A stretch of DNA of 64,000 bases from Labrys okinawensis (GTDB taxonomy: Bacteria; Pseudomonadota; Alphaproteobacteria; Rhizobiales; Labraceae): positions 434,001-498,000 of the forward strand of contig NZ_PUEJ01000002.1 of NCBI RefSeq assembly GCF_002982075.1, given 5' to 3'. Shown piece after piece: positions 37,310-44,901 of the stretch; the stretch's first letter is position 1; every line of letters begins with the position of its first letter. The notes under the pieces were generated by a model. That model was given only the letters and a program-made list of their open reading frames with translations, searched no databases and had not been told where the DNA came from. The position numbers and the translations under genes were made by a program.

Positions 37310-38692
37310 CTACTTCGCCAACGCCTTCAGCCACTTCCTGGCCTGGGCCTTGACGTTGGCCGGCGCCGTCCCGCCATAGGAGGTGCGGCTGCGGACCGAC
37401 TTCTCCACGCCGAGCACGGCGAACAGGCCCTGATGGATGCGCGGCTCCACCGCCTGCATTTCGGCCAGCGACAGCTTCTCCAGCGGCAGCTTGGCATCGG
37501 CGGCGATGCCGACCAGGCGGCCGGTGACGTGATGGGCCTCGCGGAAAGGCAGGTTGAGTTCGCGCACCAGCCAGTCGGCGAGGTCGGTGGCCGTGGCATA
37601 GCCCGAGCCCGCGGCAGCCTTCATGCGCTTGAGATCGGGCACCATGTCCCTGACCATGCCGGCCATCGCCGCCGTGCACAGCGACAGGGTCTGCAGCGCG
37701 TCGAAGGCCGGCTCCTTGTCCTCCTGCATGTCCTTGCCATAGGCGAGCGGCAGGCCCTTCATCATGGTGATGAGGCCGACCAGCGCCCCGACGACCCGGC
37801 CGGCCTTGCCGCGAACCAGCTCGGCCGCGTCGGGATTGCGCTTCTGCGGCATGATGGACGAGCCGGTGGTGAACTTGTCCGACAGCGCCACGAAGGCGAA
37901 TTGCGGCGTTGTCCAGATCACGATCTCCTCGGCGAAGCGGGAGAGATGCATGGCGGTGATCGAGGCGGCGGCGAGCGCCTCCAGCACGAAGTCGCGATCG
38001 GAGACCGAATCGAGCGAATTGGCGGTGGGGCGGTCGAAGCCGAGTGCCTTTGCCGTGGCATGGCGGTCGATCGGGAAGGAGGTGCCGGCGAGCGCCGCAG
38101 CGCCGAGCGGGCATTCGTTGAGGCGTCTGCGCGCATCGGCGAAGCGGCCGCGGTCGCGGCCGAGCATCTCGACATAGGCGAGCAGATGATGGCCGAAAGT
38201 GACCGGCTGGGCCGATTGCAGATGGGTGAAGCCCGGCATCACCGCGCCGGAAAAGGCGAGTGCCCTTTCGGCGAGCGCTGTCATCAGGTCCTTCAGCTGG
38301 GCGTCGAGATCGTCGATGGTGTCGCGCACCCACAGCTTGAAATCGGTGGCGACCTGGTCGTTGCGCGAGCGGGCGGTATGCAGGCGCCCGGCTGCCGGCC
38401 CGGCGATGGCCGCAAGCCGCGACTCGACATTCATATGGATGTCTTCGAGCGCGCGCGAAAAAGTGAACGATCCGCTCTCGATTTCGCCGCGGACCACCTC
38501 TAGACCGTCCGCGATGGCCTTGGCATCGGCGGCGGCGACGATCCCCTGCTTCTCCAGCATGGCAAGATGCGCCAGAGAGCCGCGGATGTCCTGGGCCCAC
38601 AGGCGCTTGTCAAAGTCGATCGAGGCGTTGATCTCTTCCATGATCGCGTCCGGTCCCGACTGGAACCGGCCGCCCCACATTTTGTTGCTCAT
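37310..38692 (-). CDS. argH: Argininosuccinate lyase
   Basis: 460 residues. Final step of arginine synthesis, splitting argininosuccinate into arginine and fumarate. The start [20 protein letters not shown] is canonical. Family blocks include [46 protein letters not shown] and the fumarase/lyase signature [12 protein letters not shown]. The C-terminal half is well conserved to [13 protein letters not shown]. It is divergent from the TlpA-like gene with a 15-bp gap between start codons, so their promoters must overlap the genes. lptM and lysA follow. Confidence 0.98.
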   Translation of the reverse strand: MSNKMWGGRFQSGPDAIMEEINASIDFDKRLWAQDIRGSLAHLAMLEKQGIVAAADAKAIADGLEVVRGEIESGSFTFSRALEDIHMNVESRLAAIAGPAAGRLHTARSRNDQVATDFKLWVRDTIDDLDAQLKDLMTALAERALAFSGAVMPGFTHLQSAQPVTFGHHLLAYVEMLGRDRGRFADARRRLNECPLGAAALAGTSFPIDRHATAKALGFDRPTANSLDSVSDRDFVLEALAAASITAMHLSRFAEEIVIWTTPQFAFVALSDKFTTGSSIMPQKRNPDAAELVRGKAGRVVGALVGLITMMKGLPLAYGKDMQEDKEPAFDALQTLSLCTAAMAGMVRDMVPDLKRMKAAAGSGYATATDLADWLVRELNLPFREAHHVTGRLVGIAADAKLPLEKLSLAEMQAVEPRIHQGLFAVLGVEKSVRSRTSYGGTAPANVKAQARKWLKALAK

Positions 38693-38707
38693 CCGGATAG
38701 GCTTTCA

Positions 38708-39385
38708 GTGAACGAGAATAGTCGGCAGGAACATTCGCAGGCTCAGCCACCACAAGGATCGAACCGGCGCTGGCTGATCGGCGCGGCAATCCTGGCGGGA
38801 GCCGTGGTGGGTGTCGGCGCGGTATACGGGACAAAGGGCGGCTCGGGCAATCAGGAAAGCGCGTCCTGCCCTGCTTCCGCGGCGATTGCCGCCCGCGTCG
38901 ACCCGCTGGCCAAGGGGGAGGTGGCGGCCCTCGCCGTTTCCAAAGTGCCGCAGCCGCTGGTGCCGATCAGCTTCCAGAAGGCGGATGGCAGCAAAACGAC
39001 CCTGGCCGATTTCAAGGGCAAGACCGTGCTGCTCAATTTGTGGGCGACCTGGTGCGTGCCCTGCCGCAAAGAAATGCCGGCCCTCAACCAGCTGCAGGCC
39101 GATCTGGGTGGCAAGGATTTCGAGGTGGTGGCCGTCAATATCGACACGCAGGGCCCCGAGCGGGTCGACGCCTTCCTGAACGAGACCAAGATCGACAAGC
39201 TGCACCGTTACGCCGATCCCTCGACCGGCATCCTGCAGAGCCTGCGCAACGAAGGTCTCGGCCAGGGCCTGCCGACTTCGGTGCTGATCGACAAGCAGGG
39301 CTGCCGCATCGGCGCCATGGCGGGCCCGGCCGAATGGGCCAGCGAGGATGCCAAGGCGCTGATCAAGGCGGCCATCGGGTCGTAG
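38708..39385 (+). CDS. tlpA: TlpA-family thiol:disulfide interchange protein
   Basis: 225 residues from GTG 38708-38710, the first plausible start after the divergent argH; longer in-frame extensions overlap argH coding sequence. A single N-terminal membrane anchor (RRWLIGAAILAGAVVGVGAV, about 20-40) is followed by a periplasmic thioredoxin domain with WATWCVPCRKEMP (C116, C119). A further FxVVAVNIDTQG and GLPTSVLIDKQG carry the cis-proline. TlpA reduces cytochrome oxidase or CcmG-type partners in heme-copper centre assembly. The extra cysteines at C54 and in QGCRIG are shared with rhizobial TlpA. The pairing with argH is a conserved alphaproteobacterial neighbourhood. Confidence 0.9.
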   Translation: MNENSRQEHSQAQPPQGSNRRWLIGAAILAGAVVGVGAVYGTKGGSGNQESASCPASAAIAARVDPLAKGEVAALAVSKVPQPLVPISFQKADGSKTTLADFKGKTVLLNLWATWCVPCRKEMPALNQLQADLGGKDFEVVAVNIDTQGPERVDAFLNETKIDKLHRYADPSTGILQSLRNEGLGQGLPTSVLIDKQGCRIGAMAGPAEWASEDAKALIKAAIGS

Positions 39386-39426
39386 GGAACCTCAAATCCT
39401 GCTTTTCTTGCGAAACGCCCTGGTCT

Positions 39427-39906
39427 TCACACCCGGTGGTAGGGGTGGCCGGCGATGATGGTGGCGGCGCGATAGAGCTGCTCGGCCAGAAGGATGCGCA
39501 CGATCTGGTGCGGCCAGGTCATCTTGCCGAAGGACAGCGAGAGGATCGCGCGCGACCGGACCGCGTCGCCATGGCCATCGGCGCCGCCGATCAGGAAGGC
39601 CAGTGATTGGGTTCCATTATCGCGCCAGCCGGCGATTTTTGCGGCGAAGGCCTCGCTGCCGGGCGAGTTGCCGATTTCGTCCAGGGCAATGATGGCGGCC
39701 TGGCCGGCGGCAGCGAGCAGCTTGTCGGCCTCTTCAGCCTTGCGGTCCTCAGGCCGCCGGGCGCGGCTTTCGTCGATTTCCACGATGTCGAGCGGGCCGA
39801 GGGCGAGGCTGCGGCCGCTCGCATTCAGCCGCTCGGCGTAGCGGGCCACGAGATCGCGTTCCGGGCCGGCTTTGAGCCGGCCGACGGCGCAGATCATCAG
39901 GCGCAT
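39427..39906 (-). CDS. rlmH: 23S rRNA (pseudouridine-1915-N3)-methyltransferase
   Basis: 159 residues, the standard RlmH length. It methylates N3 of pseudouridine 1915 in 23S rRNA helix 69. The SPOUT knot is visible in IIALDEIGNSPGSEAFAAKI, FLIGGADGHGDAVR and ILSLSFGKMTWPHQIVRILL, and ends with EQLYRAATIIAGHPYHRV. It lies 5 bp after rsfS on the minus strand, the classical rsfS-rlmH pair. Confidence 0.97.
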   Translation of the reverse strand: MRLMICAVGRLKAGPERDLVARYAERLNASGRSLALGPLDIVEIDESRARRPEDRKAEEADKLLAAAGQAAIIALDEIGNSPGSEAFAAKIAGWRDNGTQSLAFLIGGADGHGDAVRSRAILSLSFGKMTWPHQIVRILLAEQLYRAATIIAGHPYHRV

Positions 39907-39911
39907 TCAGA

Positions 39912-40331
39912 TCAGCTCGGAAGCAGTTCGTTCGGGCGGCCCGAAGACCACATCTTCTCAAGATTGTAGAAGGCGCGAACCTCGGGGCGGAACACGTGCA
40001 CAATGACATCCCCGGTGTCGATCAGCACCCAGTCGCAGACCGGGACGCCTTCGATGCGGGGATTGCCGTGTCCGTTTTCCTTGAGATCCTTGGCGATGCG
40101 ATCGCTGATCGCGGCGACATGCCGGGCCACCCGGCCTGTCGCGATGATCATGACGTCGGCGATTGCACTCTTGCCGCGCAGATCGATCTCCACAATCTCC
40201 TCGGCCTTCATGTCGTCGAGGCCATTGAGGATCAGGCGAACCGTAGCTTCAACGTCCGGGCGGATCGCTCGGCTCACGGGATGAAGCGGAATCACGTCCG
40301 CTTCGCGTCTCACCAACGTGGTCAGGGGCAC
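39912..40331 (-). CDS. rsfS: Ribosomal silencing factor RsfS
   Basis: 139 residues from GTG 40329-40331; that start has only a cramped GAGG, and an internal start is possible because the first 25 residues precede the conserved domain. RsfS binds L14 and prevents subunit joining in starvation. The core is KAEEIVEIDLRGKSAIADVM then IIATGRVARHVAAISDRIAK and CDWVLIDTGDVIVHVF. It is followed by rlmH 5 bp later and preceded by nadD. A perfect CtrA-type box lies in the 131-bp gap upstream. Confidence 0.92.
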   Translation of the reverse strand: MPLTTLVRREADVIPLHPVSRAIRPDVEATVRLILNGLDDMKAEEIVEIDLRGKSAIADVMIIATGRVARHVAAISDRIAKDLKENGHGNPRIEGVPVCDWVLIDTGDVIVHVFRPEVRAFYNLEKMWSSGRPNELLPS

Positions 40332-40444
40332 ACCCTCTTGCTCATTGATTCGCGGACCTCCGCGAATTCCACTCGCTCCACAATATTAGCAAGCCATCGC
40401 GTCGATTCAATGACGTCGATGGAATTAAGCCTGCGCCGACATGG

Positions 40445-40459
40445 TTAATAAGCGGTTAA
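40445..40459 (-). promoter_or_regulatory. Consensus CtrA-binding site upstream of rsfS
   Basis: On the minus strand TTAA-CCGCTTA-TTAACC matches the Caulobacter/rhizobial CtrA consensus TTAA(N7)TTAA(C). It lies just after the nadD stop (40463) and 114-128 bp upstream of the rsfS start. It suggests cell-cycle control of rsfS-rlmH, or of an upstream transcript end. Confidence 0.6.
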
Positions 40460-40462
40460 TTT

Positions 40463-41095
40463 TTACCTTATGGGCAAGCCGCGGCCGCTGGCCCGCAACG
40501 CCGTGGAGGAATTGGCGTCGAGCGGCGCGTGCAGGAAGGTCCAGGCGGGAGGGCGGCGATATTTCAGCGTCGCGGCCTGGTGCTCGGGAACGCGATAGGC
40601 GGCAAGCACGCGAGCGGCCTTGGCGAGCGGGCCCTTGGTGGTGGCGCCGGGGCGGGCCACCACGGCGATGGCCACCCGCGAGGCGATGGCCTGCCATTGC
40701 TGCCAGCGGTGGAAGCCGGCGAGATTGTCGGCCCCCATGATCCAGACGAAGGTCACGCCCGGGCAGCGGCGCTGCAGCCAGGCGATGGTGTCGTAGGTAT
40801 AGCGGGTGTGGATGTCGGCCTCGATGCCGGTCACCTCGATGCGGGGGTGGCCGGCGAGCCGGCGGGCGGCCGCTACCCTGAGCTCGAGCGAGGGAAGGGC
40901 GCGGTTGTCCTTGAGGGGATTGCCCGGTGTCACCAGCCACCAGACCCGGTCCAGTCCAAGCCGCGTCAACGCCACCAGGCTGGCGTGGCGATGGCCCTCA
41001 TGGGGCGGGTTGAAGCTGCCGCCGAACAGCCCGATGGTCATGCCCGGGGCAAAGGCCGGCAGGCGGCGGGCATCGGCGGGCGAGAGTTCGGGCAT
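40463..41095 (-). CDS. nadD: Nicotinate-nucleotide adenylyltransferase
   Basis: 210 residues from ATG 41093-41095; in-frame GTG codons 18 and 36 bp upstream are alternatives. NadD adenylates nicotinate mononucleotide in NAD synthesis. The nucleotidyltransferase signature is IGLFGGSFNPPHEGHRHASL (21-40), including the HxxH (H32, H35). It is followed by WWLVTPGNPLKDNRALPSLE, FVWIMGADNLAGFHRWQQW and the C-terminal SSTALRASG. It is the first gene of the nadD-rsfS-rlmH set. Confidence 0.95.
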   Translation of the reverse strand: MPELSPADARRLPAFAPGMTIGLFGGSFNPPHEGHRHASLVALTRLGLDRVWWLVTPGNPLKDNRALPSLELRVAAARRLAGHPRIEVTGIEADIHTRYTYDTIAWLQRRCPGVTFVWIMGADNLAGFHRWQQWQAIASRVAIAVVARPGATTKGPLAKAARVLAAYRVPEHQAATLKYRRPPAWTFLHAPLDANSSTALRASGRGLPIR

Positions 41096-41152
41096 GGGGA
41101 CTTGTTCGTGCACGGTCGCGCCGCCCCTCACCCTTACTCTCTTCCCGCAGAT

Positions 41153-41174
41153 GAGAAAAGCGCCCGAGGGCGCT
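41153..41174 (-). terminator. Rho-independent terminator of leuC
   Basis: On the minus strand GCGCCC, TC and GGGCGC form a hairpin followed by TTTTCTC. It lies just after the leuC stop (41181-41183). Confidence 0.8.
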
Positions 41175-41180
41175 GCCCTC

Positions 41181-42602
41181 TTAGGCGTTGGCCGCGATCT
41201 TTTCCCATTCGCGGATATCGACGAAATGGCCGGCGATAGCGGCAGCGGCGGCCATTTGCGGCGAGACCAGATGGGTCCGTCCCTTATAGCCTTGGCGACC
41301 CTCGAAATTGCGGTTCGAGGTCGAGGCGCAGCGCTCGCCCGGCTTGAGTTTGTCGGCGTTCATGGCCAGACACATCGAGCAGCCCGGCTCGCGCCAGTCG
41401 AAGCCGGCGGCCCGGAAGATCTTGTCGAGGCCCTCGGCCTCGGCCTGCATCTTGACCAGGCCCGAACCCGGCACGATCATGGCGTTGACGTTGGCGTTCA
41501 CATGATGGCCGGCGACGACCTTGGCGACGGCCCTGAGATCCTCGATACGGCCATTGGTGCAGGAGCCGATGAAGACGCGATCGAGCTTGAGGTCCTGGAT
41601 CCGTTCGCCACCCTGCAGGCCCATATAGGCCAAGGCGCGCTCGATGGCGGACTTCTTGTGCTCGTTGGGCGCATCCTCGGGGCGCGGCACGAAACCGGTG
41701 ATCGAAGCGACATCCTCGGGGCTGGTGCCCCAGGTGACGATCGGCGGCAGCGCGGCGGCGTCGAGCTTCACCTCGCGGTCGAAATGCGCGCCTTCCTCGG
41801 TATACAGCGTGTTCCAATAGGCCAAAGCCCGGTCCCAGGCCCCGCCCTTGGGCGCCTTGGGGCGATCCTTCAGATAGGCGTAGGTCTTCTCGTCGGGCGC
41901 GATCAGGCCGGCGCGGGCGCCGCCCTCGATCGACATGTTGCAGATGGTCATGCGGCCCTCCATCGAGAGGGCGCGGACGGCTTCGCCGGCATATTCCAGC
42001 ACATGGCCGGTTCCACCCGCGGTGCCGATCTCGCCGATGATGGCCAGGATGATATCCTTGGCGGTCACGCCCTCCGGCAACACGCCGTCGACGGTGACGC
42101 GCATGTTCTTCGCTTTCTTCTGGATCAGCGTCTGCGTGGCGAGCACATGCTCGACCTCGGACGTGCCGATGCCATGGGCGAGGGCGCCGAAGGCGCCATG
42201 CGTGGAGGTGTGGCTGTCACCGCACACGATGGTCGTGCCGGGCAAGGTGAAGCCCTGCTCGGGGCCGACGATGTGGACGATACCCTGACGCTTGTCGAGT
42301 TCGGAATAGTATTCGACGCCGAAATCCTTGGCGTTCTGGGCGAGCGTCGAGACCTGCATGGCGCTTTCGGGATCGTCGATGCCCTTGGAGCGGTCGGAGG
42401 TCGGCACATTGTGGTCGACCACGGCCAGAGTGCGCTGGGGCGAATGGACCCGGCGACCCGAAACGCGCAGGCCCTCGAAAGCCTGCGGGCTCGTCACTTC
42501 ATGCACCAGGTGGCGGTCGATATAGAGCAGGCTCGTCCCGTCGGCGGAAGTTTCGACGACGTGGTCGTCCCAGATCTTGTCATAGAGCGTGCGGGGAGCC
42601 AT
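41181..42602 (-). CDS. leuC: 3-isopropylmalate dehydratase large subunit
   Basis: 473 residues of the aconitase family. LeuC with LeuD isomerises 2-isopropylmalate to 3-isopropylmalate in leucine synthesis. The 4Fe-4S ligands are in [13 protein letters not shown] and [11 protein letters not shown] (three Cys in all). The N-terminus [36 protein letters not shown] and [20 protein letters not shown] are diagnostic of the large subunit. leuD is not adjacent in this window. A good terminator follows. Confidence 0.97.
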   Translation of the reverse strand: MAPRTLYDKIWDDHVVETSADGTSLLYIDRHLVHEVTSPQAFEGLRVSGRRVHSPQRTLAVVDHNVPTSDRSKGIDDPESAMQVSTLAQNAKDFGVEYYSELDKRQGIVHIVGPEQGFTLPGTTIVCGDSHTSTHGAFGALAHGIGTSEVEHVLATQTLIQKKAKNMRVTVDGVLPEGVTAKDIILAIIGEIGTAGGTGHVLEYAGEAVRALSMEGRMTICNMSIEGGARAGLIAPDEKTYAYLKDRPKAPKGGAWDRALAYWNTLYTEEGAHFDREVKLDAAALPPIVTWGTSPEDVASITGFVPRPEDAPNEHKKSAIERALAYMGLQGGERIQDLKLDRVFIGSCTNGRIEDLRAVAKVVAGHHVNANVNAMIVPGSGLVKMQAEAEGLDKIFRAAGFDWREPGCSMCLAMNADKLKPGERCASTSNRNFEGRQGYKGRTHLVSPQMAAAAAIAGHFVDIREWEKIAANA

Positions 42603-42720
42603 TGGCTTTTCCTAGAATGTCGATTTGACGGCTGATGTAGTCAAAAATGCCCGCCTGGAAAAGAGTGTAAAAACTAACAGCCTCGTGTGGTAGGTTGCGC
42701 TTCCCTCGATGAGGTTGCAA

Positions 42721-43278
42721 ATGGCTGAAGTGCGGCACCAGCCGATGTCGCTGGATGAGTTCCTTGCCTGGGAAAACGAGCAGGAACTGCGCTACGAACT
42801 CGTAGACGGCCAGGCCGTGATGATGACCGGCGGCACGGTGGCGCATGATTATGTGCGTTCGAGAATCGCACTCGCTCTCGGTAACCAGTTGCAGGGTAAG
42901 CCTTGTCGCCTCGCGCTCGATGTCAAGATCGCCTGCCCAAACGGCAATGTTCGCTATCCGGATGTGGCAGTGCATTGCGGCCCCTATCGTCCGAGGGACC
43001 TGCTCGCAAGCGAACCTCGCATTGTCATCGAAGTTCTTTCGGATTCGACCAAAGCCACGGACTTCCTCATCAAGTTGCGGGACTATCAATCAGTGCCGGA
43101 TATCGCCGCCTATTTGATATTCTGGCAGGACGAGGCTCGCGTGTTGGTGCATCGCCGTAACGAGCAGGCTTGGCAGCCTGGGGAGGAGCTCGTCGGCGCC
43201 GGCGCAATCGTAGGGTTGCCGGAGATCGGTGCGGAATTATCGCTGGCCGAGATCTATCGCGAGATCGTTCCCGAATAA
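42721..43278 (+). CDS. Uma2-family putative endonuclease
   Basis: 185 residues from ATG 42721, with GAGG 8 nt upstream; an ATG 12 bp earlier is weaker. The PD-(D/E)XK-like Uma2 pattern is seen as LRYELVDGQAVMMTGG (26-41), VRYPDVAVHCG and PRIVIEVLSDSTKATDF, supplying Asp/Glu metal ligands. It is followed by KLRDYQSVPDIAAYLI. Uma2 proteins are numerous in cyanobacteria and scattered in proteobacteria; biological role unknown. It is a single gene convergent with a phosphodiester glycosidase gene (3 bp apart). Confidence 0.87.
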   Translation: MAEVRHQPMSLDEFLAWENEQELRYELVDGQAVMMTGGTVAHDYVRSRIALALGNQLQGKPCRLALDVKIACPNGNVRYPDVAVHCGPYRPRDLLASEPRIVIEVLSDSTKATDFLIKLRDYQSVPDIAAYLIFWQDEARVLVHRRNEQAWQPGEELVGAGAIVGLPEIGAELSLAEIYREIVPE

Positions 43279-43281
43279 ACG

Positions 43282-44034
43282 CTACGGCCCTTCCGTCACA
43301 CCCACCATCGGCCCCAGCGTGGTCCAGCCGCCGATGGCCGGCATGGGGGGCGCGTAGAGGGTGGAGATCGAACCGTCGAGGAAGAGAGCGTTCTGAGTGC
43401 CCAGGTGATCCCGGAACAGTTCGGCGAAATCGTGGAAACTGACCGGCTCGGCCGAAATGGCGAAGATCACGATCTTGCCATCGCGCACGCCCACGCCATT
43501 GCGGATCTTCTCCGACGGCCCGTCCGGCTGGATCTTGGGATGGATCTGGCCGTCGATCACCAGCATCGGTCCCGATTGCGTGGCGAAGCGGGCATTGATG
43601 CGGGCTTTCAGAAAACGGCTCGTTTCCATCACGCCGGCCTTGCCGTCGCCGAAATAAAATACGCCGTTCGGCTTGAGGTGAAAATTGCCGAAGCCGTTGC
43701 GCGTGTTGGCATTGTGAAGGATGCGGCCATTCTCGACATAGAGGCCGACCGGGCCGAGCGCCTTGTCATACATGCCGGCATTCATGGCGAAGATCAGCTT
43801 CTTGCCTTGGGCGCCCAGTTCCTGGGCAAGCCGGCTGGGGCTGCCGAGCGGCGTACCGTCGGCGCCGCGCCAATAGAGGGCGAGGCTGTCGTTCGACAGA
43901 TCGAAGCGGCACACGATGTAGCTGCGCCCCTTCGAGGTCGTGTCCTCGCAGGCAGCCTCGGCCGCGACGGCCGATCCGATCAGGGCGGCGATAATTGCCA
44001 GGCCCAGCAGGGTCCGGCGCAGAAACGACGGCAA
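43282..44034 (-). CDS. Phosphodiester glycosidase family protein (NAGPA domain)
   Basis: 250 residues if translation begins at TTG 44032-44034, which follows GGGGAG by 7 nt and gives a classic signal peptide (PSFLRRTLLGLAIIAALIGS, AVAAEA). An in-frame ATG at 44100 lies within a family A repeat and adds 22 unlikely residues. The NAGPA domain has LIFAMNAGMYDKALGPVGLY, RNGFGNFHLKPNGVFYF and GPMLVIDGQIHPK, then RNGVGVRDGKIVIFAIS and NALFLDGSISTLYAP. Relatives remove the GlcNAc cap of phosphodiesters or act on exopolysaccharide. It is a likely periplasmic enzyme with unknown substrate. Confidence 0.85.
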   Translation of the reverse strand: MPSFLRRTLLGLAIIAALIGSAVAAEAACEDTTSKGRSYIVCRFDLSNDSLALYWRGADGTPLGSPSRLAQELGAQGKKLIFAMNAGMYDKALGPVGLYVENGRILHNANTRNGFGNFHLKPNGVFYFGDGKAGVMETSRFLKARINARFATQSGPMLVIDGQIHPKIQPDGPSEKIRNGVGVRDGKIVIFAISAEPVSFHDFAELFRDHLGTQNALFLDGSISTLYAPPMPAIGGWTTLGPMVGVTEGP

Positions 44035-44047
44035 GCAACAACTCCCC

Positions 44048-44148
44048 AGAGCAAAGCGCGTCTTCAACGGAAACGATTTTACTCCAACTCTCTGATTCAC
44101 TGCGATTTCGAGACTTGAACCGATTCGGTCAAATCCGAAACCGCTTCA
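44048..44148 (-). repeat. Family A repeat copy, diverged
   Basis: It reads AGAGCAAAGCGCGTCTTCAA, then GATTCACTGCGATTTCGAGA and CGATTCGGTCAAATCCGAAA. The first hairpin is altered. It lies between the glycosidase start and the lysE stop. Confidence 0.6.
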
Positions 44149-44160
44149 GGCGAAGCCCCT

Positions 44161-44802
44161 TCAGCGGGTCTGCGTGGTCAGAATCTTGAAGGCGAAAAGC
44201 CCGAAGACACCGGCGAAGGTGAAATCGATGCCGCGCAAGACCCGCGGGCGAGCCTTCAGCCACGACACCACTTTCTCAGCCCCGAGAATCAATAGAAACG
44301 CAAACGGCAGATTGATGGCAATGAAATAGAGTCCCAGAAAGAAAAGTTTTTGGGAGGCATGCGGGTCGGCGGCGTCGACGAATTGCGGCAGGAAGGTGAG
44401 GAAGAACAGGACCACCTTGGGATTGGTGAGGTTGATGCCGAGGCCGACCATGAAAGTGGGCCAGAAACCCGCCTCCGACCTGGCCTCGTCGCGCAGGTTC
44501 AGGGCCGAGCCCGAACGGATGGCGCCATAGGCGAGCCAGAGCAGATAAAGCGCGCCGACGATCTTCAATGCGGTGAAGGCGGTGGCCGAGGCCGCCAGCA
44601 CGGCCGACAGGCCGACCGCGGCGAAGAAGGTGTGGAACAGGCAGCCCGCCTGCGTGCCCAGCATGGCAGCGGTGCCGCCGCGCCGGCCGCCCGAGATGGT
44701 CTTGGCCAGCCACAGGCTCATGTCGGGGCCGGGCGTGATGAACAGGAATACGCAGGCTGCCGAATAGAGGGCGAGTGTATGGAGGTCGGGTAGAAAGGTC
44801 AT
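44161..44802 (-). CDS. LysE/RhtB-family amino acid exporter
   Basis: 213 residues from ATG 44800-44802 (MTFLPDLHTLALYSAACVFL). Six hydrophobic segments are visible. Family hallmarks are FITPGPDMSLWLAKTISGGR and GTQAGCLFHTFFAAVGLSAV, then LLWLAYGAIRSG and GLGINLTNPKVVLFFLTFLP. These transporters export lysine, arginine, homoserine, threonine or related amino acids across the inner membrane. The specificity cannot be inferred. The gene lies 99 bp from the downstream end of the MscS gene on the same strand. Confidence 0.9.
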   Translation of the reverse strand: MTFLPDLHTLALYSAACVFLFITPGPDMSLWLAKTISGGRRGGTAAMLGTQAGCLFHTFFAAVGLSAVLAASATAFTALKIVGALYLLWLAYGAIRSGSALNLRDEARSEAGFWPTFMVGLGINLTNPKVVLFFLTFLPQFVDAADPHASQKLFFLGLYFIAINLPFAFLLILGAEKVVSWLKARPRVLRGIDFTFAGVFGLFAFKILTTQTR

Positions 44803-44901
44803 CGCGACTCCGCCGGCACGTGCTGGGTCTGTGTCTGCTACACCGAGATCGGTGTTTGGGGAAGGGTTCGGCGGCAACGTCACCCCTCTGTCCCAACGGG
44901 C

